Shown one piece after another: positions 54,513 to 64,000 of a DNA stretch of 64,000 nt. Both the position numbers and the translations under genes were made by a program. The notes under the pieces are model-generated. The model ran no database searches and was not told where the DNA came from. It was given only the letters and a program-made list of their open reading frames with translations. The stretch is taken from NCBI RefSeq assembly GCF_032452875.1, contig NC_083869.1, positions 82,206,501 through 82,270,500 on the forward strand. The letters are read 5' to 3'. How positions within the stretch are numbered: position 1 is the first letter of the stretch; each line of letters starts with the position of its first letter. This stretch comes from Bos javanicus (Eukaryota > Chordata > Mammalia > Artiodactyla > Bovidae).

Positions 54513-54967
54513 TGACCTAAAACAAAATGTACACAGTTAAATACAACCAATACATGCTACTAAGCAAAGAAATCACTTTATTAAGAAAGCTGTTTTTGTT
54601 ATAATGATATGCAATAAATATTCTAAAGTAATTCTGACATCAGTATAACTTATATTTAATATATGTTGCATTCTAATCAGAACATTAAAAATTTGTTCAA
54701 CCCAAAAAGTATATAATATATATGAATGTATTATATATATACATAAATATATATGTACTTTATTCCACAGAATCAAGTATTTTTACTAGATTCAATAAAT
54801 AGAGTACAGAGATTAAAATCAGAAAGAACCATATTTGTATATGCTGAAACTTGTGTGTGTGTGTGTGTGTGCTTGTAGTGTGTCTTTATGTGAATATAAA
54901 AAAAAATCTGTTGAGGTCATATGATATTAGTGAGATTTACTTTTTCAGATAGCCCATATACCACTTT
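54513..54967. other. AT-rich spacer between inverted BovB copies
   Basis: Contains TATATA-rich sequence near 54710-54755 and a (TG)n tract at 54852-54871. No gene. Confidence 0.5.
54852..54871. repeat. (TG)n microsatellite
   Basis: About ten TG units. Confidence 0.93.
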
Positions 54968-56543
54968 CAGTTCAGTTCAGTTCAGTCGCTCAGTCATCTC
55001 AGACTCGTTGCAACCCCATGAATCCCAGCATGCCAGGCCTCTCTGTCCATCACCAACTCCCGGAGTTTACTCAAACTCATGTCCAGCAAGTCGGTGATGC
55101 CATCCAGCCATCTCATCCTCAGTCGTTCCCTTCACCTCCTGCCCCCAATCCCTCCCAGCATCAGGGACTTTTCCAATGAGTCAACACTTTTCATGAGGTG
55201 GCCAAAGTACTGGAGTTTCAGCTTAGCATCAGTCCTTCCAATGAACATCCAGGACTAATCTCCTTTAAGATGGACTGGTTGGATCTCCTTGCAGTCCAAG
55301 GGACTCTCAAGAGTCTTCTCCAACACCACACTTCAAAAGTATCAATTCTTTGGCACTGAGCTTTCTTCACAGTCCAACTGTCACATCCAGACATGACCAC
55401 AGGAAAAAACATAGCCTTGACTAGATGGACCTTTGTTGGCAAAGTAATGTGTCTGCTTTTGAATATGCTATCTAGGTTGGTCATAACTTTCCTTCCAAGG
55501 AGTAAGCGTCTTTTAATTTCATGGCTGCAATCACTATCTGCAGTGATTTTGGAGCAAAAAAAATTAAAGTCTGACACTGTTTCCCCTGTTTACCCATCTA
55601 TTTCCCATGAAGTGATAGGACCAGATTCCATAATCTTCGTTTCCTGAATGTTAAGCTTTAAGCCAACTTTTTCTCTTTGCGCTTTCACTTTCATCAAGAG
55701 ACTTTTATTTTTTTTCACTTTCTGCCATAAGTGTGGTGTCATCTGCATATCTGAGGTTATTGATATTTCTCCCAGCAATCTTGATTCCAGCTTGTGCTTC
55801 TTCCAGCCCAGCGTTTCTCATGATGTACTCTGCATATAAGTTAAATAAGCAGGGTGACAATAGACAGCCTTGACGTACTCCTTTTCCTATTTGGAACCAG
55901 TCTGTTGTTCCATGTCCAGTTCTAACTGTTGCTTCCTGACCTGCATACAAATTTCTCAAGAGGCAGGTCAGGTGGTCTGGAATTCCCATCTCTTTCAGAA
56001 TCTTCCACAGTTTAATAGGATCCACACAGTCAAAGGCTTTGGTATAGTCAATAAAGCAGAAATAGATGGTTTTCTGGAACACTCTTGCTTTTTCCATGAT
56101 CCAGGAGATATTGGCATTTTGGTCTCTGGTTCCTCTGCCTTTTCTAAAACAGCTTGAACATCTGGAAGTTCACAGTTCATGTACTGCTGAAGCCTGGCTT
56201 GTACATTTTTGAGCATTACTTTACTAGCGGGTGAGATGAGTGCAGTTGTACCGTAGTTTGAGCAGTCTTTGGCATTGCCTTTCTTTGGGATTGGGATGAA
56301 AACTGACGTTTTCCAGTCCTGTGGCCACTGCTTAGTTTTCCAAATTTGGTGGCATACTGAGTGCAGCACTTTCACAGCATCATCTTTCACTTTTTGAAAT
56401 ATCTCAACTGGAATTCCATCACCTCCACTAGCTTTGTTCATAGTGATGCTTTCTAAGGCCCACTGGACTTCACATTCCAGGATGTCTGGCTCTAGGTGAG
56501 TGATCATACCATCGTGATTATTTGGGTCATGAAGAGCTTTTAT
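54968..56543 (-). mobile_element. BovB, 5'-truncated, minus strand
   Basis: About 1.58 kb, starting with the CAGTTCAGTTCAGTTCAG tail and ending in the linker region (TTTGGGTCATGAAGAGC). It is the inverted counterpart of 52745-54512. Confidence 0.94.
55218..56543 (-). pseudogene. BovB reverse-transcriptase fragment, broken
   Basis: Minus-strand frames 55995-56618, 55705-56097 (130 codons, with GVRQGCLLSPCLFNLYAEYIM and RYADDTTLMAE) and 55218-55577 cover the reverse transcriptase and C-terminus. They are separated by frameshifts. The first frame runs past the element into unrelated flanking DNA at its N-terminus. Confidence 0.88.
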
Positions 56544-57472
56544 ATACCACTTTACATTCCCCATTGATTTGGCTAGATGTATAATTCCTTGTAGACACCT
56601 GGTGGCTCCACAAGGCAAGAGCAGCAGTAGCGTATCTGAACACTACTTTATCTTGACTCTTGGTTTTCTTGCTCCAGTCAAAAGCTCTCAGTGGCATCAT
56701 TCCCCAAAACAGAGTTCTGCTAAGGTTGAGAAAAACAACGGTTTCACCATAGTAGATACCTCTTATCCTTACTATTTTGTCACCTCCAGGAAAATGAATA
56801 ATGTCATTGATACACTTACTTTTAAGGAACTATGTATAAATGTTGAGGTCTCCTGATTGTCAACTGAAATTCATAGGCATAAGACTCATGTGCATCTGTG
56901 AGAAAAATTTTTGATACTCTTCTATCAGCAAACAATCTATTTCTAATTTTATATTGACCAGAAAAGCCTGTCACTTATACTAATTTAAAGCAAGTTTTAC
57001 AAATGCAAAGAAAAACATAAAACTTTAAAGGTAAAAATACATAAGAACCAACTGGTATAAAGAAAAACTGAGATGGGAAAACCAAAAGGCATGAGATGAT
57101 AATATAGTATTTACTGAACAAGTTTTTATTAAATACTTAAAAGGAAATACATGAAGGGAATTAGAAGATGAGCCACATAAGTAGTCTGTCTCCCTCTATG
57201 TAATTCCACTATTTTATTTCTATTTCTCTTCAGTCAAGAGCTCCCATTTATGGTCTCAGATTTGTTCTAATCGCTAAACCAATTCTGACAAAAGTTTGAA
57301 GTTTAGGGTCTCCTAGAATCTAATCCATTATGTCTTTGTATTAAGTAAACCTTTTGGGAAGAGAACTTTCAGAGAGTATTAATCAGATCTTGGGTTAAGC
57401 ACAATTTATTATCAAGAAGTCCATTGTTTTGGTAAAAGAATGTCTGTGCCCAGTATCTTTATCTTTTCAAAT
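56544..57472. other. Single-copy DNA
   Basis: No gene or repeat family recognised. The 95-codon open frame at 56569-56856 has no known motif. Confidence 0.45.
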
Positions 57473-57483
57473 TGTGAACCCAC

Positions 57484-57780
57484 TGCTGCTGCTGCTGCTA
57501 AGTCACTTCAGTCGTGTCCTACTCTGTGCGACCCCATAGATGGCAGCCCACCAGGCTCCCCCATCCCTGGGATTCTCCAGGCAAGAACACTGGAGTGGGT
57601 TGGCATTTCCTTCTCCAGTGCATGAAAATGAAAAGTGAAAGTGAAGTCGTGTCTGACTCTCCACGACCTCATGGTAGGACTACCTACCATGGTAGGGCAT
57701 ACCAGTCCTAGCCCAGGGAAGACTGCAGCCTACCAGGCTCCGCCGTCCATGGGATTTTCCAAGCAAGAGTACTGGAGTGG
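57484..57780 (-). mobile_element. BOV-A2 dimeric SINE, minus strand, with filler DNA
   Basis: Two BOV-A units flanked by a perfect 11-bp TSD (TGTGAACCCAC at 57473-57483 and 57781-57791). About 45 bp of extra sequence near 57672-57715 interrupts the second monomer and contains a small inverted repeat (CATGGTAGG / CCTACCATG). Confidence 0.93.
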
Positions 57781-58042
57781 TGTGAACCCACATACATATC
57801 TGAATCTTACTTTTGTGTCCATTCTACATATACGATCAACTAATTTGTCTAATATACCTGATTCTTAAAAGAGTTAGTACCATATATAATCACTAGTGTT
57901 AACTCTATGAATCACAAAAACAATACCTTGTTCTACCTTTTGTGAACAGGTATCTCACGTGCTCTCCTGGACTTATTTGGTTGGATTTCCATAAGCAAAA
58001 CACTGTATTAACTCATACCCCAAAGCTTATGTGAGCTACCAT

Positions 58043-59117
58043 CAGTTCAGTTCAGTCCATTCGCTCAGTCAAGTCCAACTCTTTATGACCCCATGAACTG
58101 CACCACTCCAGGCCTCCCCGTCCATCACCAACTCACAGAGTTCACCCAAACTCATGTCCATTGAGTCGGAGATGCCATCCAACCATCTCATCCTCTGCTG
58201 TCCCTTTTTCCTCCTGCCCTCAATCTTTCCAAGCATCAGTGTCTTTTCCAATGAGTCAGATCTTTGCATCAGGTGGCCAAAGTACTGGAGTTTCAGCTTC
58301 AACATCAGACCTTCCAATGAACACCCAGGACTGATCTTCTTTAGGATGGCTGGTTGGATATTGTGGCAGTCCAAGGGACTCTCAAGAGTCTTCTGCAACA
58401 CCACACTTTAAAAGCATCAATTCTTCAGTGCTCAGCTTTCTTTATAGTCCAACTCTCACACCCATACTTGCTGCTGCTGCTGCTGCTGCCAAGTCGCTTC
58501 AGTTGTGTCTGACTCCGTGTGACCCAAGAGACGGCAGCCTACCAGGCTCCCCTGTCTCTGGGATTTTCCATGCAAGAGTACTGGAGTGATTGCCATTGCC
58601 TTCTCCACACCCATACATGAGTACTGGAAAAACCATAGCCTTGACTAGATGGACCTTTGTTGGCAAAGTAATGTCTTTGCATTTTAATATGCTGTCTAGG
58701 TTGGTCATAACTTTCCTTCCAAGGAGTAAGCATCTTTTAATTTCATGGCTGCAGTCACCATCTGAAGTGATTTTTGAGTCCCAAAAATAAAGTCTGACAC
58801 TATTTCCACTGTTTCCCCATCTATTTGCCATGAAGTGATGGGACTGGATGCCATGATCTTAGTTTTCTGTATGTTGAGCTTTAAGCCAACTTTTTCACTC
58901 TCCACTTTCACTTTCATCAAGAGGCTCTTTAGTTCTTCACTTTCTGCCATAAGGGTGGTGTCATCTGCATATCTGAGGTTATTGATATTTCTCCTGGCAA
59001 TCTTGATTCCAGATTGTGCTTTTTCCAGCCCAGTGTTTTGCATGATGTACTCTGTATATAAGTCAAATAAGCAGGGTGACAATAAACAGCCTTGACATAC
59101 TCCTTTTCCTATTTGGC
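58043..59117 (-). mobile_element. BovB 3' part, minus strand, split by BOV-A
   Basis: Two pieces (58043-58467 and 58606-59117) from the CAGTTCAGTTCAGTCC tail to the reverse-transcriptase region (TGACATACTCCTTTTCCTATTTGG). The minus-strand frame 58705-59082 (125 codons) still contains RYADDTTLMAE. Confidence 0.93.
58468..58605 (-). mobile_element. BOV-A SINE nested in BovB, minus strand
   Basis: One BOV-A monomer starting with (GCT)n, flanked by a perfect 11-bp TSD (CACACCCATAC at 58457-58467 and 58606-58616) copied from BovB sequence. Confidence 0.94.
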
Positions 59118-59454
59118 ACTCCCTAGTGTTTCTAATGATGACTCATAATGGAATCAGTCCTGTAATACAGGAGCAAATCATGGGTTAGGATCCTGGCCAA
59201 TGTCTCCTTAACCCTTGTCTCACTCCCAATTGTCAAATTTCCCAATATATTCTTAGATTGAGAAGAGAAAGACAAAACCTTTAATGATGTCCTGTGGTTA
59301 GTCAAATTTGTTTTTTTAACTTGTTACTGAGTTAATAATTTGACTAAAATAATCCAATTTAAGCATGTTAAAAAGGAATTATTGGAAGAAAATTGACAAA
59401 AGAATTTTAAAAAGAGCTTTAGAAATAAAAGAGGAGGTGGGTTACAGGTGATTT
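59118..59454. other. Single-copy DNA
   Basis: No recognised feature. Confidence 0.45.
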
Positions 59455-59681
59455 GTGTGCATGTGTGTGTGCACGCTCAGTAGCCTTTCACTATTTGTGA
59501 CCCCATGGGGGGTGGCCTCCCAGGCTTCTCTGTCCATGGGGTTATCCTAGCAAGAATACTGGAGGGAGTTGTTATTTCTTCCTCCAGAGAATCTTCCTGA
59601 CTCAAGGGTCGAAACTGCATCTCCTGTACCTCCTGCTTTGGCAGGTGGATTCTTCACCACTGAGCAATCTGAGAAGTCCTG
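59455..59681 (-). mobile_element. Bov-tA SINE, minus strand
   Basis: Full-length reverse copy with a GT-rich start (GTGCATGTGTGTGTGCACGC) and a diverged head (CTGAGCAATCTGAGAAGTCC). Confidence 0.88.
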
Positions 59682-59927
59682 ATACAAATGACTGTATTTC
59701 ACATTATAGCAAGGTCAGTGGCACAGCAGTATTCATGAGGATTGAGTCAAGAGCAGTTATACTAAGAAGTGAGTGAAAGAAAGGAGTATTTATGATCAAA
59801 GTCCATAGTGTGTATCCACAAAGATACAGATACTCCAGATAGTCTGTATATAGCAGACAAATGAAAGGAATGCCTAGAATGTAGGTTGGATCTTTCAGAG
59901 GAAGATCATAAACGCTAAACTGAAGAT

Positions 59928-60145
59928 GTGCATCCTCAGTTGTTCAGTCATGTCTGACTCTTTGCAACTCCATGGACTGTAGCCCACCAGCCTTCTCTGT
60001 CCATGAGATTTTTCAGTCCAGAAGGCTGGAGTGCGTGGCAGTTTCCTCCTCCTGGGGATCTTTCTGACCCAGGGATTGATTCTGTATCTACTGTGTCTCC
60101 TGCATTGCAGGCAGTTTCTTTACCTCTGAGCCATCAGGAAGCCCC
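59928..60145 (-). mobile_element. Bov-tA SINE, minus strand
   Basis: Full-length reverse copy with a perfect 11-bp TSD (AAACTGAAGAT at 59917-59927 and 60146-60156). Confidence 0.94.
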
Positions 60146-60355
60146 AAACTGAAGATATTCTTCTCAATTTGCTAATTAATTAGGAACCAATGATGCCTGT
60201 CATTTTGAGAGTTGATTTTATCAGCTGTGCTTTAGGCTATCCTAAGTGAAACGGTTTGGAATAGGAGAAATTGATGACTGGGCAACAAGTTAGAGCGTTA
60301 CTGAAATAATTTAAGCAAGAACTAAGGCCAAACTGCATACTGTTACTAAAATTCT

Positions 60356-60580
60356 GGGCTTTCCTGGTGATTCAGAAGGTAAGGAATCCAGTTGTAATGC
60401 AGGAGACCCCGATTCAGAGACTGGGTTCGCTACGTGGGAAAGATTCCCTAGAGAAGGATATGCCAACCCACTCCAGTATTCTTATCTGGAGAATCCCATG
60501 GACAGAGGAGCCTGGCAGGCTACAGTCCATGGGGTCCCAAATACCTGGACACAACTAAGCAGCTAGGCACACACACACTA
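60356..60580 (+). mobile_element. Bov-tA SINE, plus strand
   Basis: Full-length copy (GGGCTTTCCTGGTGATTC ... GACACAACTAAGCAGCTAGGC) with a CACACACA tail. Confidence 0.9.
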
Positions 60581-61559
60581 GAATTTTTAAGGTACAAGAT
60601 AACCCAAAGTCTGATTGAAACTGACTGAGTAGAAAAAAAGAAGGAGAAAATCAGAGATGATTCTAAGCTGAATAAATATGGGAACCATGTTACAAACAAA
60701 TTCTTGATGATTTGTTTCTTTAAGGAAAATTTGATTATTTTTGTAGAGCCTAGATACACTATCATTGGCAGTTCACTTAAGGGATTGGAAAGTATGCCAT
60801 AGCAGGGACCATGGCATTCAAGTTTAATATTTTGTAATTCTGATATTGCAGAAAACCAGAGGTGGGAGGAAGTGTATGGAGGAGTCATCATTTATGATTG
60901 GCTGATATGTTAATTAAATTTCACTACAAACAACCTCCCTCCTAAATTTTTGTTTGGGACTATAGAAGAAATACAGGAAAGAAAAGAAAAGAAAAAAAAA
61001 AAAAGGTAAGAATCAAGAAAACAAACAGGTCAAAGAAGTTTAGCTGCAGGTGGTTTTGAAGTTCAAATACATAACATAATTATATTATATTATATTTAAC
61101 TATATAAAATTTGATTATTAAATATGTAATGAATTGAACATTTTATATAACTCCTGTGTTTCCTATTGTACTTAATTTTGAAACTTTACAATAAATGTCA
61201 TTACATATACATTCATTATTAAATACAATTGATGACAATTCAGCTTGCAATGGTATAGTAAAAAATTATTATTTCTAATGTAACAACAATATTTGAAAAT
61301 CTGTGTTTCACTTTTCTAATACATCATAAATTTGAGGTTACTAATATAATAAAGCCTACAATATCCAAAACAGTTAAAACACTTATTAATTAACTACTGA
61401 TGCAATAAAATTCTAAGAAGCATAAGTAAATTAAATAACATTCTATTATGTTAAAAGATTTAAAAAATAAACACGTTATAGCTTTATCAGATTAAACAAA
61501 TGTTTTCTCCCCGTCAGCTCAAGATTGAACCATATTCATTTCCATTTAGTGATTTTAAG
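60581..61559. other. AT-rich single-copy DNA
   Basis: Contains an A/G-rich tract at about 60966-61005. No gene recognised. Confidence 0.5.
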
Positions 61560-61675
61560 GTTTTGTTTTCAAAGTGGCTGCAATTATTATATTTTCAGCA
61601 CCTAGAACACTGATAACGCATCATGGATAGTGCTCAAAAAATTCTGTTGGGAAAAAAATGAATGAATAAATGGTT
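61560..61675 (+). mobile_element. L2 3'-end fragment, plus strand
   Basis: TTCAGCACCTAGAACACTGATAACGCATCATGGATAGTGCTCAA ... AAATGAATGAATAAATGG follows the L2 3' terminus. Confidence 0.55.
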
Positions 61676-62361
61676 GTATAAATGAATCAATCACCTGATT
61701 TCTCAACAATAAAAGTTATTTTCTACTATATATTTACAGTCTGTCAGCATGTATGCTGAATAAAAGCTAATTAATTATATCATTAATTCTCACATGATTC
61801 TATGAGACAAGGATCTCTCAAGTAAGGAAGCAAAGTTAGGAATGATTATGAAATGTTAAGGTCTTTCAGGTAGCATAGAGCGGAGTTACTATTGGAACTC
61901 TGTCCATTTCTTTGCCACACCACTGATTTTAAAGTGCTGTCTAGTCCCATATTTTCCCTTCTTTCTCAGAGTCTTTCTTACCTGTTTATTACTCATTTAT
62001 TTTCTAAAAAATCATCCTTAGAGATACTGCTTTAAATTTTTGGTCTAATGTAACCATTTCAACTCATGTTTTTATTTTAGCCATTCCTTATCATAAACGA
62101 ATCTGACTAGCTCACCTTAGGTGGCTCATTGTCATTCAGGAGAGTAAGACTGAGCAAGTTAATGAAATTTTCTTTGCCTGATCTTCTCCAGTGGTAAATT
62201 TAAAATATACCTGTTCAGCCTTTATTGCTGGGCCCCTAGGATTTGTAACCAATAAATATTAGAATTCATTAATGTGAAAAATACTGAGGGACTAAATGTT
62301 TCCCCAAATGTTCAACATGTTAATTTAAGAGTTTTACTACTCATAATTTAAGCTTACGTTT

Positions 62362-62363
<2 letters not shown>

Positions 62364-62395
<32 letters not shown>
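62364..62395. repeat. (TA)n microsatellite
   Basis: About 16 TA units. Confidence 0.95.
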
Positions 62396-62397
<2 letters not shown>

Positions 62398-63453
62398 TTT
62401 AGCTTATGGATTTTAACTCCTTCGTGTTTTGTAAATATGCTTACCTATTCTTTTGTACCCTTTTTTCATATTTCTTCTTAAATATGATTAGGTTTGCAAA
62501 TCTTGCAGATTTTCACTACAGTTTTCCATTTAAAATCTCCAACATGTTCATCCTTCATTTTTCTCCTATTTGTTGGTTAGAAAGTACACTAATATCATCT
62601 TTAGAATGACCTAATGAGTACCAACATACTGATAAGTCTTGTCAGTATCTGGCAACCCTGCCGTGACTGATAAGAAATAAATCATAGCCAACATCAATGT
62701 GAGAGGAAAGCTCTATTGTAGAAGAAAATTCATTCTGCTGTGTATATTGGGTTTCTGAATACAGAACTAAATTACATCAGTAAGAAGTTTCATAGTAGCA
62801 GTGTGTTTAGATTGGTCTATGAGAGAAGGTATCTACAATCTAATAAAATTCTTTCATAATATTTATTTATTTTTATTTTTATAAAGTTATTTAATAAGTC
62901 TTATAAAGATAAAGAAATGTAAGGGAAAGGGAAACTAGTTTTTTTTTTTTTTCATTCATGCTGAAACTATGTAGCTGAGACAAATTTAAGTGTAGCAGAA
63001 ATGGCTGGGAATATCAACTCTTCACTAGTCTTTTCATTGTATATTAACTCCTTAGTAGTCTCTCATGTTAAATGGGAAAAGCATGTAGAACACTCAAAAA
63101 TATTTCTGCAGTATCTTACCCTCAAAGTAAGCATCTACTTTTGCCTCAGTCTCCAAGGAAAATCCTTCCTCATAGGATTTGCATCACAGAGGAATATTTC
63201 TCTTTATAAGTCCCGTTCTAAGTTTTGTACTCCCAAAATGATAAGCTCTCTTTGGACTAAGTATCTATCATTTCATATTTCTTCATTAAGTGACTTTACC
63301 ACCGAAGTCTTTCCTGTAACACTTTTGGTAATACCATGGAATACCCACCACCTACCATCACCACATTCATTTCATTCTAAAAAAAATTATCTCAATGAAT
63401 ACCCCAAAGCAATAAAGTTGACTAAAAGCCTAATTTTAATTATAGCTAGAAGG

Positions 63454-63477
63454 AGTGTGTGTGTGTGCGTGTGTGTT
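63454..63477. repeat. (GT)n microsatellite
   Basis: GT repeat with one GC step, inside the 187-codon open frame, where it encodes a CVCVCV run. Confidence 0.93.
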
Positions 63478-64000
63478 TTGATAGTCAAGTATAGTATGCT
63501 AAAGGCTTTACAGTACTTAACCATATGTAACTTTGGCCTGTTGGCATGGGCTCCTGTCATCTAGGGGTAACATAAATAAAAAGTAAAGACAATAGTTTCA
63601 AGATATTTTTGGTTTTACTTGATGTCAACTTTCCTCAGGACAGCCTACTGAGGAGCAAAAGCAAACAACCCTAAGAGACCTTACTCATAAATAACCTTGC
63701 AGATGACATTCTCACTCTCCACTACAAGAGGTTCAGATACTTCAAAAGCTAATTGAAATATATATGTTTACCAGCTCCTCTATGTAATTTCTGCATGTAT
63801 TTCCTTTTTTCCAATTTGCTTATTTGGAAATGACAAGTCATTTTCCAAGAGAAGACTCAATTAGACCTCTATTGCTAAAGAAGAATCTCTCAAAACTAGC
63901 ATTTTTCTCTAATGCTTTGTGCCTGAGACTTAAGGAGTCTATTAAAAAGGCAGGATTTTCTTATTAGAATGCACAGACTTGATGATTGTGTCAGAATAAC

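Larger units (their letters stand above)
61676..64000. other. AT-rich single-copy DNA
   Basis: No gene or repeat family recognised except the microsatellites at 62364-62395 and 63454-63477. The 187-codon open frame at 63001-63564 is discussed among the findings and is not called as a gene. Confidence 0.5.

Overview
This window is ruminant (bovid) intergenic DNA. The evidence is the repeat content: BovB (RTE-clade) LINEs, tRNA-Glu-derived Bov-tA SINEs, BOV-A/BOV-A2 SINEs and a bovine-type L1, which together are diagnostic of pecoran ruminants, most likely cattle or a close relative. I find no host protein-coding exon, functional tRNA, rRNA or recognisable ncRNA gene and no CRISPR array. Nearly every sizeable open reading frame lies in a transposable element or a simple repeat. 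The rest is AT-rich, apparently single-copy DNA with a few old mammalian repeats (MLT1, L1M, L2, MIR and MER5A-like).

Layout. 1-5,000: AT-rich DNA, a solo class II ERV LTR (365-1210), a Bov-tA SINE and a near-full-length but broken BovB (1540-4962). 5,300-7,100: an old MLT1-type LTR, a BovB tail and a BOV-A2 dimer. 7,166-15,698: a full-length L1 on the minus strand (about 8.5 kb), with 3' UTR, an open 1272-aa ORF2, an open 308-aa ORF1 and a 3.4-kb 5' UTR that carries two tandem arrays, a CpG-rich promoter-like part and a YY1-type site at its 5' tip. It is flanked by a 15-16-bp target-site duplication (TSD). 15,900-22,200: truncated L1 and BovB pieces, an MLT1 LTR next to an old L1M 3' end, and a Bov-tA SINE split by a BovB. 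22,200-28,650: mostly AT-rich single-copy DNA with scattered SINEs. 28,650-36,300: nested repeats, including a BovB split by a solo LTR, an old L1 5' end, an MLT1 holding two SINEs plus a 20-bp BovB-tail micro-insertion, and a composite BovB of about 3.2 kb. 36,300-48,260: SINEs, three back-to-back insertions at 40.9-42.05 kb including an L1 with 5' inversion, and a 70-bp L1 micro-insertion. 48,267-49,541: a 1.3-kb class II ERV solo LTR. 51,600-59,200: an L1 3' end, a pair of inverted BovB copies with arms of about 1.57 kb, BOV-A2, and a BovB with a BOV-A inside. 59,200-64,000: three SINEs, then AT-rich DNA.

How the parts relate. These are not cooperating genes but layers of retrotransposition. 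The autonomous machinery is the L1 (ORF1p RNA chaperone, ORF2p endonuclease/reverse transcriptase) and, ancestrally, BovB, whose 3' end is shared with the Bov-tA/BOV-A SINEs. TSDs let many insertions be ordered in time. The most notable content is the L1 with both ORFs open, followed by several unusual insertion structures: a micro-insertion of only the BovB tail repeat, twin-priming inversion, a fold-back BovB, and a palindrome crossing an LTR boundary. I did not find a new molecular system, and I do not claim one.
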